Source of the DNA: Galeruca laticollis
Taxonomy: Eukaryota; Arthropoda; Insecta; Coleoptera; Chrysomelidae
Length of the DNA stretch: 64,000 bases
Assembly (NCBI GenBank): GCA_963921935.1
Contig: OY998185.1
Span: 64,867,717 to 64,931,716, forward strand
Direction: 5' to 3'
The notes under the pieces were generated by a model that was not told the DNA's origin, ran no database searches, and worked only from the letters and a program-made list of their open reading frames with translations. Below are positions 23,395 to 37,600 of this stretch, one piece after another. Position numbers and translations under genes: made by a program. Position 1 is the stretch's first letter, and each line of letters starts with the position of its first letter.

Positions 23395-26300
23395 TGACGC
23401 ACTCTACTTCTGAATCGCATCGTTGTGGTGCACTCCGGATTGTTTTCTTCATAGGTTTAACCTATGTCAGTACTTTACTAGAAAATTAAACGAATGATCT
23501 TATTATATCGGTCTATGCGAAGGCATCTTTTCATTCAATTTAAATCCCCTGCTAAAATTTTAAACATTCATCTCATCGACAAATGGACAACACCAGTCGA
23601 TTTGTCGTACCAAAGAATCCCATTCCTCATAATTTCAGTATTTTCTGAGAGAAAAAATATTTCTCGACAAATATGTACCTGAACTATAGTATGGAAAATA
23701 TTGCATTATTCGCAATTCGCCAAAAATACATTTTTGGCCTATTGTTAATGTTCTAGCTCCATTCATTTTTCAGTAATTATTGATATTTGAATTACCTCCA
23801 AACTCAAAGTTTGACGCACTCTACTCCTGAATCGGATCGTTGTTGTGCACTCCTGATTTTTTTTCATCATAGATTGAACCTCTGTCAGTACTTTACTAGA
23901 AAATTAAATGAATAATTTCATGATATTAATCTATGCAATTTTTTATATGAAGGCATATTTTCTTTCAATTAACATCCTCTGCTAAAATTTGAAACATTCA
24001 TCTCATCGACAAATGGACAACAACAGTCGATTTGTCGTACCAAAGAACCCCATTCCAGATAATTTCAGTATTTTCTGAGAGAAAAAATATTTTTCGACAA
24101 TTATGTACCTGAACTATAGTATGGAAAATATTGCATTTTTCGCAATTCTTCAAAAATGCATTTTTGGCCTATCTCTCTCTCGAAAGGTGCTCTAATAGAT
24201 GAAATTTCGTCTCAATCGATGAGTGACTTTGTTAATTTCCTATCTCCATTGATTTTTCAGTAATTATTGATCATTGATTTCATCCCTCTTCATTCCATTC
24301 TCCAAGTTTGACGCATTCTACTTCTAAATCGCATCGTTGTAATGCACTCCTGATTTTTTCCTTCATAAGTCAGCTTCACTGAAAAATTAAACGAATGATA
24401 GGAATTTGCTCGATGATATTCTGCTATTCAGACAGCGGTAGATTAACGTCAACTACCTCAAAAACGTATTTAATCAGTAAAAATTCATCTCCTCGACAAA
24501 TGGACATCATCACGCGATTTGTCGTACCAAAGAACCCCTTTCCTCATAATTTTACTATTTTCTGAGAGAAAAAATATTTGTCGACAAATATTTACCTGAA
24601 CTATATAGTATGGAAAATATTGCATTATTCGCAATTCTCCAAAAATATATTTTTGGCCTATCTTCCGCTCGAAACATGCTCGATTAGATGAAATTTCTTC
24701 TCAAATCGATGGGTGACTTTGTTAATGTCCTAATTCTATTCATTTTTCAGTAATTATGGATATTTGATATCACCCCTCTTCATTCCATACTCTAAGTTTG
24801 AAGCACTCTACTTCTAGATAGCATCGTTGTAGTATACACACATCCTCTACTAAAATTTGAAACATTCATCTCATCGTCAAATGGACAAAACCAGTCGATT
24901 TGTCGTACCAAAGAGCCACATAATTTTAAATATATTTCAATGAAGATATTGAAAACTAATTTTTTTTTCAATTCTCTGCTGTTTGTTCAGCTTGATATTG
25001 GTGACAATAGATTGATAGGAGTTTGCTTGATGATATTGTGCTATTTAGACTGCGGTAGATTAACGTCTACTACCTCAAAAACGTATTTAATCAGTAAAAA
25101 TCACGCTACCACCATAATTTTAAAAATATTTCAATGATATTTTTGAAAACTAATTTTTTTTTCAATTCTCAGCTGTTTGCTCAGTTTGATATTGGTGTCA
25201 AAAGATTGATAGGAATTTGCTCGATGATATTCTGGTATTCAGACAGCTGTAGATTAACGTCTACTACCTCAAAAACGTATTTAATCAGTAAAAATCGCGC
25301 TCCCGCCATAATTTAAAAAATAATTCAATGATATTTTCGAAAATGAATTTATTTTTCAATCCATACATGAGTTTGACGCACTCTCTTTCTAAATCGCATC
25401 GCTTTAGTGCTCTCCTGATTCTTTCCATCATAGACTGAACATTGGTCAGTACTTTACTAAAAAATTACACGAATGAACTTATTATTATCCATTATTTTGG
25501 TCTGTTCGATTTTTTATATGAAGGCATGTTTTCTTCTAACTTAAATGCTCTCCTAATATTTGAACCATTCATCTTATCGAAAAATTGACAACACCAGTCG
25601 ATTTGTCGTATCAAAGAACCCCTATCCTCATAATTTCAGTATTTTTTGAGAGGAAAAATATTTTTCGTCAAATATGTAGCTTGACTATATATAGTAAGGA
25701 AAATATCGCATTTTTCGCAATTTTCCAAAAATATATTTTTGGCCTATCATCCTCTCGAAAGATGTCCGATTAGATGGGTGACTTTGTTATTGCCCTAACT
25801 CTATCAATTTTTGAAAAACTATCGATACTTGATTTTACCCTCTTCATTGGATACTCCAAGTTATACGCACTCTACTTCTGAATCGCATCAGTGAAGTGCA
25901 CTCCTGATTTTTTATCAAAGATTAGACTTTTGACGAAACTTTCTCAGAAAAGTGAATGAATATTTCCATTATTTTGGCCTGTACGATTTTTTATATGATA
26001 GCATGTTTTCTTTTAACTTAAATGCTCTCCTAATAAATGAACCATTTATCTCATCGAAAAATGGACAACACCAGTCGATTTGTAGTATCAAAGAACCCCT
26101 ATTCTCATAATTTCAGTATTTTTTGAGAGGAAAAATATTTTTCGTCAAATATGTAGCTGGACTATAGTAAGGAAATTATTGCATTTTTCGCAATTCTCCA
26201 AAAATATATTTTTGGCCTATCATCCTCTCGAAACATGTCCGATTAGATTAAGCTCCATCTAAAATCGATGGGTGACTTTGTTAATGCCATAACTCTATCA

Positions 26301-27049
26301 ATTTTTGAATAACTATCGATACTTGATTTTACCCTCTTCATTGGACACTCCAAGTTTGACGCACTCTACTTCTGAATCTCATCATTGTAGTGCACTCCTG
26401 ATTTTTTATCAAAGATTAGACCTTTGACGATACTTTCTTAAAAAATTGAATGAATATTTCCATTATTTTGGTCTGTTCGATTTTTTATATGAAGGCATGT
26501 TTTCTTAAATGCTCTCCTTATATTTGAAAAAATTATCTAATCCAAAAATGGAAAACACCAGTCGATTTGTCGTATCGAAGAACCCCTATTCTCATAATTT
26601 GAGTATTTTTTGACGGGAAAAATATTTTTCGTCAAATATGTAGCTGGACTATAGTAAGGAAAATATTGCATTTTTCGCAATTCTCCAAAGATAAATTTTT
26701 GGCCTATCGTCATCTCGAAACATGTCCAATTGGATGAAGCTTCATCTAAAATCGATGGGTGACATTGTTAATGCCATAACTCTATCAATTTTTGAATAAC
26801 TATCGATACTTGATTTTACCCTCTTCATTGGATACTCCAAGTTTGACGCACTCTACTTCTGAATCGTATCATTGTAGTGCACTCCTGATTTTTTATCAAA
26901 GATTAGACCTTTGACGATACCTTCTCAAAAAATTGAATGAATATTTCCATTATTTTGGTCTGTTCGATTTTTTATATGAAGGCATGTTTTCTTTTAACTT
27001 AAATGCTCTCCTAATATTTGAAACAATTATCTTATCCAAAAATGGACAA

Positions 27050-29135
27050 CAGCAGTCGATTTGTCGTATCATAGAACCCCTATTCTCATAATTTCAGTAT
27101 TTTTTGAGAGGAAAAATATTTTTCGTCAAATATGTAGATGGAAAGGAAAAGGAAAATATTGCATTTCTCGCAATTCACCAAAAATATATTTTTGGCCTAT
27201 CATCCTCTCGAAACATGTCCGATTAGATAAAGCCACATCTATAATCGATGGGTGACTTTGTTAATGCCATAACTCTATCAATTTTTGAATAACTATCGAT
27301 ACTTGATTTTACCCTCTTCATTGGATACTCCAAGATTGACGCACTCTACTTCTGAATCGCATCATTGTGGTGCACACCTGATTTTTTATTAAAGATTAGA
27401 CCTTTGACGATACTTTCTCAAAAAATTGAATGAATATTTCCATTATTTTGGCCTTTACGATTTTTTATATGAATGCATGTTTTCTTTTAACTTAAATGCT
27501 CTCCTTATATTTGAAACAATTATCTTATCAAAAAATGGACAACACCAGTCGATTTGTCGTATCATAGAACCCCATTCCTCATAATTTCAGTATTTTCTGT
27601 GAGAAAAAATATTTGTCGACAAATATGTACCTGAACTATAGTATGGAAAATATTGCATTATTCGCAATTCTCCAAAAATACATTTTTGGCCTATCTTCCG
27701 CTCGAAACATGCTAGATTAGATGAAATTTCGTCCTTAATCGATGGGTGACTTTGTTAATGTCCTAACTCTATTAATTTCTCAGTAATTATGGATATTTGA
27801 TATCACCCCAGTTCATTCCATACTCTAGGTTTGAAGCACTCTACTTCTTAATAACATCGTTGTAGTGCACTCCTGATTCTTTTCTTCATAAGTCAGTACT
27901 TTACTATAAAATTAAACGTATGATCTTATTATTTTGGTCTGTGTGATTTTTTATGTGGAGGCATCTTTTCTATCAATTTACATCCTCTGCTAAAATTTGA
28001 AACATTCATCTCATCGTCAAATGGACAACACCAGTCGATTTGTCGTACCAAAGAACCACATAGTTTTAAATATATTTCAATGATATTTCTGAAAACTATT
28101 TTTTTTTCAATTCTCAGCTGTTTGCTCAGCTTGATATTGGTGTCAAAAGATTGATAGGAGTTTGCTCGATGATATACTGCTATTCAGACATCTGTAGATT
28201 AACGTCTACTACCTCAAAAACGTATTTAATCAGTAAAAATCGCGCTCCCGCCATAATTAAAAAAATAATTCAATGATATTTTCGAAAATGAATTTATTTT
28301 TCAATCCATACATAAGTATGACGCACTCTGTTTCTAAATCGTATCGCTTTAGTGCTCTCCTGACTCTTTCCATCATAGATTGAACCTTTGTCAGTACTTT
28401 ACTAAAAAATTACACGAATGAACTTATTAATGTGGCGGTGTGATTTTTTATATGAAGGCACCTTTTCTTTCAATTTAAATCCTCCCATAAAATTTGAATC
28501 ATACATCTCATCGACAAACGGACATCAACAGTGGATTTGTCGTACCAGAGAACCCCATTCCTCATAATTTCAGTATTTTCTGAGAGAAAAAATATTTTTC
28601 GACAGATATGTACCTGAACTATAGTATGGAAAATATTGCATTATTCGCAATTCTCCAAAAATACATTTTTGGCCTATCTTCCGCTCGAAACATGCTCGAT
28701 TAGATGAAATTTCGTCTTAAATCGATGGGCGACTTTGTTAATGTCCTAACTCTATTAATTTCTCATTAATTATGGATATTTGATATCACCCCTCTTCATT
28801 CCATACTCTAAGTTTGACGCACTCTTCTTCTAAATCGCATCGTTTTAGTGCTCTCCTGATTCTTCCCATCATAGATTGAACCTTTGTCAGTACTTTACTA
28901 AAAAAATAAACGTATGATCTTATTATTTTGGTCTGTGTGATTTTTTATGTGGAGGCATCTTTTCTTCCAATTTACATCCTCTGCTAAAATTTGAAACATT
29001 CATCTCATCGTCAAATGGACAACACCAGTCGATTTGTCGTACCAAAGAACCACATAATTTTAAAAATATTTCAATGATTTTTTTGAAATCTAATTTTTTT
29101 TTCAATTCTCAGCTGTTTGGTCAGCTTGATATTGG
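27050..29135 (-). repeat. Segmental duplication, copy 1
   Basis: It matches 32,617-34,690 nearly base for base across B, A and 190-bp segments, including odd variants such as GTAGATGGAAAGGAAAAGG. The offset is 5,567 bp and becomes 5,554 bp after a 13-bp deletion in copy 2. Confidence 0.85.
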
Positions 29136-32100
29136 TGTCAAAAGATTGATAGGGGTTTGCTTGATGATATTGTGCTATTTAGACAGCGGTAAATTAACGT
29201 CTACTGCCTCAAAAACGTATTTAATCTGTAAAAATCGCGCTCTCGCCATAATTTTAAAAATATTTCAATGATATTATTGAAAACTAATTTTTTTTTCAAT
29301 TCTCAGCTGTTTGTTTAGCTTGATATTGGTGTCAAAAGATTGATAGGAGTTTGCTTGATGATATTGTGCTATTTAGACAGCGGTAGATTAACCTCAAAAG
29401 CGTATTTAATCTGTAAAAATCGCGCTCCCGCCATAATTTTTAAAAATATTTCAATGATATTTTTGAAAACTAATTTTTTTTTCAATTCTCAGATGTTTGT
29501 TCAGGTAGATATTGGTGTCAAAAGATTGATAGGAATTTGCTCGATGATATTCTGCTATTCAGACAGCTGTAGCTTAACGTCTACTACCTCAAAAACGTAT
29601 TTAATCAGTAAAAATTCATCTCATCGACAAATGGACATCATCACGCGATTTGTCGTACCAAAGAACCCCTTTCCTCATAATTTTACTATTTTCTGAGAGA
29701 AAAAATATTTGTCGACTAATATGTACCTGAACTATATAGTATGGAAAATATTGCATTATTCGCAATTCTCCAAAAATATATTTTTGACCTATCTTCCGCT
29801 CGAAACATGCTCGATTAGATGAAATTTCTTCTCAAATCGATGGGTGACTTTGTTAATGTCCTAACTCTATTCATTTTTCAGTAATTATGGATATTTGATA
29901 TCACCCCTATTCATTCCTTACTCTAAGTTTGAAGCACTCTACTTCTTAATAGTATCGTTGTAGTGCACACACATCCTCTACTAAAATTTGAAACATTCAT
30001 CTCATCGTCAAATGGACAACACCAGTCGATTTGTCGTACCAAAGAGCCACATAATTTTAAATATATTTCAATGATATTATTGAAAACTAATTTTTTTTTC
30101 AATTCTCTGCTGTTTGTTCAGCTTGCTATTGGTGACAATAGATTGATAGGAGTTTGCTTGACGATATTGTGCTATTTAGACTGCGGTAGATTAACGTCTA
30201 CTACCTCAAAAACGTATTTAATCAGTAAAAATCACGCTACCACCATAATTTTAAAAATATTTCAATGATATTTTTGAAAACTAATTTTTTTTTCAATTCT
30301 CAGCTGTTTGCTCAGTTTGATATTGGTGTCAAAAGATTTATAGAAGTTTGCTTGATAATATTCTAGTATTCAGAGAGCTGTAGATTAACGTCTACTACCT
30401 CAAAAACGTATTTAATCAGTAAAAATCGCGCTCCAGCCATAATTTAAAAAATATTTCGATGATATTTTTGAAAACTAATTTTTTTTTCAATTCTCAGCAG
30501 TTTGCTTACCTTGATATTGGTGTCAAAAGATTGATAGGAGTTTGCTCGATGATATTCTGGTATTCAGACAGCTGTAGATTAACGTCTACTACCTCAAAAA
30601 CGTAAATCAGTAAAAATCGCGCTCCCGCCATAATTTAAAAAATAATTCAATGATATTTTCGAAAATGAATTTATTTCTCATAATTTCAGTATATTTTGAG
30701 AGGAAAAATATTTTTCGTCAAATATGTAGCTGGACTATAGTAAGGAAAATATCGCATTTTTCGCAATTTTCCAAAAATATATTTTTGGCCTATCATCCTC
30801 TCGAAAGATGTCCGATTAGATGAAATCTCATCTAAATTCGATGGGTGACTTTGTTATTGCCCTAACTCTATCAATTTTTGAATAACTATCGATACTTGAT
30901 TTTACCCTCTTCATTGGATACTCCAAGTTATACGCACTCTACTTCTGAATCGCATCAGTGAAGTGCACTCCTGATTTTTTATCAAAGATTAGACTTTTGA
31001 CGAAACTTTCTCAGGAAAGTGAATGAATATTTCCATTATTTTGGCCTGTACGATTTTTTATATGATAGCATGTTTTCTTTTAACTTAAATGCTCTCCTAA
31101 TAAATGAACCATTTATCTCATCGAAAAATGGACAACACCAGTCCTTTTGTCGTATGAAAGAACCCCTATTCTCATAATTTCAGTATTTTTTGAGAGGAAA
31201 AATATTTTTCGTCGAATATGTAGCTGGAATATAGTAAGGAAAATATTGCATTTTTCGCAATTCTCCTAAAATATATTTTTGGCCTATCATCCTCTCGAAA
31301 CATGTCCGATTAGATGAAGCTTCATCTAAAATCGATGGGTGACTTTGTTAATGCCATAACTCTATCAATTTTTGAATAACTATCGATACCTGATTTTACC
31401 CTGTTCATTGGACACTCCAAGTTTGACGCACTCTACTTCTGAATCTCATCATTGTAGTGCACTCCTGATTTTTTATCAAAGATTAGACCTTTGACGATAC
31501 TTTCTCAAAAAATTGAATGAATATTTCCATTATTTTGGTCTGTTCGATTTTTTATATGAAGGCATGTTTTCTTTTAACTTAAATGCTCTCCTTATATTTG
31601 AAAAAATTATCTCATTCAAAAATGGACAACACCAGTCGATTTGTCGTATCAAAGAACCCCTATTCTCATAATTTGAGTATTTTTTGACAGGAAAAATATT
31701 TTTCGTCAAATATGTAGCTGGACTATAGTAAGGAAAATATTGCATTTTTCGTAATTCTCCAAAAATAAATTTTTGGCCTATCGTCATCTCGAAACATGTC
31801 CGATTGGATGAAGCTCCATCTAAAATCGATGGGTGACTTTGTTAATGCCATAACTCTATCAATTTTTGAATAACTATCGATACTTGATTTTACCCTCTTC
31901 ATTGGATACTCCAAGTTTGACGCACTCTACTTCTGAATCGCATCATTGTAGTGCACTCCTGATTTTTTATCAAAGATTAGACCTTCGACGATACTTTCTC
32001 AAAAAATTGAATGAATATTTCCATTATTTTGGTCTGTTCGATTTTTTATATGAAGGCATGTTTTCTTTTAACTTAAATGCTCTCCTAATATTTGAAACAA

Positions 32101-32616
32101 TTATCTTATCCAAAAATGGACAACAGCAGTCGATTTGTCGTATCATAGAACCCCTATTCTCATAATTTCAGTATTTTTTGAGAGGAAAAATATTTTTCGT
32201 CAAATATGTAGCTGGACTATAGTAAGGAAAATATCGCATTTTCGCAATTCTCCAAAAATATATTTTTGGCCTTTCATCCTCTCGAAAGATGTCCGATTAG
32301 ATGAAATCTCATCTAAATTCGATGGGTGACTTTGTTAATGCCAGAACTCTATCAATTTTTGAATAACTATCGATACTTGATTTTACCCTCTTCATTGGAT
32401 ACTCCAAGTTTGACGCACTCTACTTCTGAATCGCATCACTGTAGTGCACTCCTGATTTTTTATCAAAGATAAGACATTTGACGATACTCTCTCAAAAAAT
32501 TGAATGAATATTTCCATTATTTTGGTCTGTTCAATTTTTTATACAAAGGCATGTTTTCTTTCAACTTAAATGCTCTCCTAATATTTGAAACAATTATCTT
32601 ATCCAAAAATGGACAA

Positions 32617-34690
32617 CACCAGTCGATTTGTCGTATCATAGAACCCCTATTCTCATAATTTCAGTATTTTTTTAGAGGAAAAATATTTTTCGTCAAATAT
32701 GTAGATGGAAAGGAAAAGGAAAATATTGCATTTCTCGCAATTCACCAAAAATATATTTTTGGCCTATCATCCTCTCGAAACATGTCCGATTAGATAAAGA
32801 CACATCTATAATCGATGGGTGACTTTGTTAATGCCATAACTCTATCAATTTTTGAATAACTATCGATACTTGATTTTACCCTCTTCATTGGATACTCCAA
32901 GATTGACGCACTCTACTTCTGAATCGCATCATTGTGGTGCACACCTGATTTTTTATTAAAGATTAGACCTTTGACGATACTTTCTCAAAAAATTGAATGA
33001 ATATTTCCATTATTTTGGCCTTTACGATTTTTTATATGAATGCATGTTTTCTTTTAACTTAAATGCTCTCCTTATATTTGAAACAATTATCTTATCAAAA
33101 AATGGACAACACCAGTCGATTTGTCGTATCATAGAACCCCATTCCTCATAATTTCAGTATTTTCTGTGAGAAAAAATATTTGTCGACAAATATGTACATG
33201 AACTATAGTATGGAAAATATTGCATTATTCGCAATTCTCCAAAAATACATTTTTGGCCTATCTTCCGCTCGAAACATGCTAGATTAGATGAAATTTCGTC
33301 CTTAATCGATGGGTGACTTTGTTAATGTCCTAACTCTATTAATTTCTCAGTAATTATGGATATTTGATATCACCCCAGTTCATTCCATACTCTAGGTTTG
33401 AAGCACTCTACTTCTTAATAACATCGTTGTAGTGCACTCCTGATTCTTTTCTTCATAAGTCAGTACTTTACTATAAAATTAAACGTATGATCTTATTATT
33501 TTGGTCTGTGTGATTTTTTATGTGGAGGCATCTTTTCTATCAATTTACATCCTCTGCTAAAATTTGAAACATTCATCTCATCGTCAAATGGACAACACCA
33601 GTCGATTTGTCGTACCAAAGAACCACATAGTTTTAAATATATTTCAATGATATTTCTGAAAACTATTTTTTTTTCAATTCTCAGCTGTTTGCTCAGCTTG
33701 ATATTGGTGTCAAAAGATTGATAGGAGTTTGCTCGATTCAGACATCTGTAGATTAACGTCTACTACCTCAAAAACGTATTTAATCAGTAAAAATCGCGCT
33801 CCCGCCATAATTAAAAAAATAATTCAATGATATTTTCGAAAATGAATTTATTTTTCAATCCATACATAAGTATGACGCACTCTGTTTCTAAATCGTATCG
33901 CTTTAGTGCTCTCCTGACTCTTTCCATCATAGATTGAACCTTTGTCAGTACTTTACTAAAAAATTACACGAATGAACTTATTAATGTGGCGGTGTGATTT
34001 TTTATATGAAGGCACCTTTTCTTTCAATTTAAATCCTCCCATAAAATTTGAATCATACATCTCATCGACAAACGGACATCAACAGTGGATTTGTCGTACC
34101 AGAGAACCCCATTCCTCATAATTTCAGTATTTTCTGAGAGAAAAAATATTTTTCGACAGATATGTACCTGAACTATAGTATGGAAAATATTGCATTATTC
34201 GCAATTCTCCAAAAATACATTTTTGGCCTATCTTCCGCTCGAAACATGCTCGATTAGATGAAATTTCGTCTTAAATCGATGGGCGACTTTGTTAATGTCC
34301 TAACTCTATTAATTTCTCATTAATTATGGATATTTGATATCACCCCTCTTCATTCCATACTCTAAGTTTGACGCACTCTTCTTCTAAATCGCATCGTTTT
34401 AGTGCTCTCCTGATTCTTCCCATCATAGATTGAACCTTTGTCAGTACTTTACTAAAAAAATAAACGTATGATCTTATTATTTTGGTCTGTGTGATTTTTT
34501 ATGTGGAGGCATCTTTTCTTCCAATTTACATCCTCTGCTAAAATTTGAAACATTCATCTCATCGTCAAATGGACAACACCAGTCGATTTGTCGTACCAAA
34601 GAACCACATAATTTTAAAAATATTTCAATGATTTTTTTGAAATCTAATTTTTTTTTCAATTCTCAGCTGTTTGGTCAGCTTGATATTGAT
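32617..34690 (-). repeat. Segmental duplication, copy 2
   Basis: Second copy of 27,050-29,135. A 13-bp deletion joins TTGCTCGAT directly to TCAGACATC near 33,735. Similarity falls to normal monomer level beyond TTGGTCAGCTTGATATTG at the right end. Confidence 0.85.
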
Positions 34691-37600
34691 GTCAAAAGAT
34701 TGATAGGAGTTTGCTCGATGATATTCTGGTATTCAGACAGCTGTAGATTAACGTCTACTACCTCAAAAACGTATTTAATCAGTAAAAATCGCGCTCCCGC
34801 CATAATTTAAAAAATAATTCAATGATATTTTCGAAAATGAATTTATTTTTCAATCCATACATGAGTTTGACGTACTCTCTTTCTAAATCGCATCGCTTTA
34901 GTGCTCGCCTGATTCTTTCCATCATAGATTGAACCTTGGTCAGTACTTTACTAAAAAATTATACGAATGAACTTATTATTATCCATTATTTTGGTCTGTT
35001 CGATTTTTTATATGAAGGCATGTTTTCTTCTAACTTAAATGCTCTCCTAATATTTGAACCATTCATCTCATCGAAAAATTGACAACACCAGTCGATTTGT
35101 CGTATCAAAGAACCCCTATACTCATAATTTCAGTTTTTTTGAGAGGAAAAATATTTTTCGTCAAATATGTAGCTTGACTATATATAGTAAGGAAAATATC
35201 GCATTTTTCGCAATTCTCCAAAAATATATTTTTGGCCTATCATCCTCTCGAAAGATGTCCGATTTGATGAAATCTCATCTAAATTCGATGGGTGACTTTG
35301 TTATTGCCCTAACTCTATCAATTTTTGAATAACTATCGATACTTGATTTTACCCTCTTCATTGGATACTCCAAGTTATACGCACTCTACTTCTGAATCGC
35401 ATCAGTGAAGTGCACTCCTGATTTTTTATCAAAGATTAGACTTTTGACGAAACTTTCTCAGAAAAGTTAATGAATATTTCCCTTATTTTGGCCTGTTCGA
35501 TTTTTTATATGATAGCATGTTTTCTTTTAACTTAAATGCTCTCCTAATATTTCAACCATTTATCTCATCGAAAAATGGACAACACCAGTCCTTTTGTCGT
35601 ATCAAAGAACCCCTATTCTCATAATTTCAGTATTTTTTGAGAGGAAAAATATTTTTCGTCAAATATGTAGCTGGACTATATATAGTAAGGAAAATATTGC
35701 ATTTTTCGCAATTCTCCAAAAATATGTTTTTGGCCTATCATCCTCTCGAAACATGTCCGATTAGATGAAGCTCCATCTAAAATCGATGGGTGACTTTGTT
35801 AATGCCATAACTCTATCAATTTTTGAATAACTATCGATACTTGATTTTACCCTCTTCATTGGACACTCCAAGTTTGACGCACTCTACTTCTGAATCTCAT
35901 CATTGTAGTGCACTCCTGATTTTTCATCAAAGATTAGACCTTTGACGATACTTTCTCAAAAAGTTGAATGAATATTTCCATTATTTTGGTCTGTTCGATT
36001 TTTTATATGAAGGCATGTTTTCTTTTAACTTAAATGCTCTCCTTATATTTGAAAAAATTATCTCATTCAAAAATGGACAACACCAGTTGATTTGTCGTAT
36101 CAAAGAACTCCTATTCTCATAATTTGAGTATTTTTTGACAGGAAAAATATTTTTCGTCAAATATGTAGCTGGACTATAGTAAGGAAAATATTGCATTTTT
36201 CGTAATTCTCCAAAAATGAATTTTTGGCCTATCGTCATCTCGAAACATGTCCGATTGGATGAAGCTCCATCTAAGATCGATGGGTGACTTTGTTAATGCC
36301 ATAACTCTATCAATTTTTGTATAACTATCGATACTTGATTTTACCCTCTTCATTGGATACTCCAAGTTTGACGCACTCTACTTCTGAATCGCATCATTGT
36401 AGTGCACTTCTGATTTTTTATCAAAGATTAGACCTTTGACGATACTTTCTCAAAAAATTGAATGAATATTTCCATTATTTTGGTCTGTTCGATTTTTTAT
36501 ATGAAGGCATGTTTTCTTTTAACTTAAATGCTCTCCTAATATTTGAAACAATTATCTTATCCAAAAATGGACAACAGCAGTCGATTTGTCGTATCATAGA
36601 ACCCCTATTCTCATAGTTTCAGTATTTTTTGAGAGGAAAAATATTTTTCGTCAAATATGTAGCTGGACTATAGTAAGGAAAATATCGCATTATTCGCAAT
36701 TCTCCAAAAATATATTTTTGGCCTATCATCCTCTCGAAAGATGTACGATTAGATGAAATCTCATCTAAATTCGATGGGTGACTTTGTTAATGCCAGAACT
36801 CTATCAATTTTTGAATAACTATCGATACTTGATTTTACCCTCTTCATTGGATACTCCAAGTTTGACGCACTTTACTTCTGAATCGCATCACTGTAGTGCA
36901 CTCCTGATTTTTTATCAAAGATAAGACCTTTGACGATACTCTCTCAAAAAATTGAATGAATATTCCCATTATTTTGGTCTGTTCAATTTTTTATACGAAG
37001 GCATGTTTTCTTTTAACTTAAATGCTCTCCTAATATTTGAAACAATTATCTTATCCAAAAATGGACAACACCAGTCGATTTGTCGTATCATAGAACCCCT
37101 ATTCTCATAATTTCAGTATTTTTTGAGAGGAAAAATATTTTTCGTCAAATATGTAGCTGGACTATATATAGTAAGGAAAATATTGCATTTTTCGCAATTC
37201 TCCAAAAATATATTTTTGGCCTATCATCCTCTCGAAACATGTCCCATTAGATGAAGATTCATCTAAAATCGATGGATGACTTTGTTAATGCCCTAACTCT
37301 ATCAATTTTTTGAATAATTATCGATACTTGATTTTACCCTCTTCATTGGATACTCCAAGTTATACGCACTATACTTCTGAATCGCATCATTGTGGTGCAC
37401 ACCTGATTTTTTATTAAAGATTAGACCTTTGACGATACTTTCTCAAAAAATTGAATGAATATTTCCATTATTTTGGCCTGTACGATTTTTTATATGAATG
37501 CATGTTTTCTTTTAACTTAAATACTCTCCTTATATTTGAAACAATTATCTTATCCAAAAATGGACAACACCAGTCGATTTGTCGTATCATAGAACCCCAT

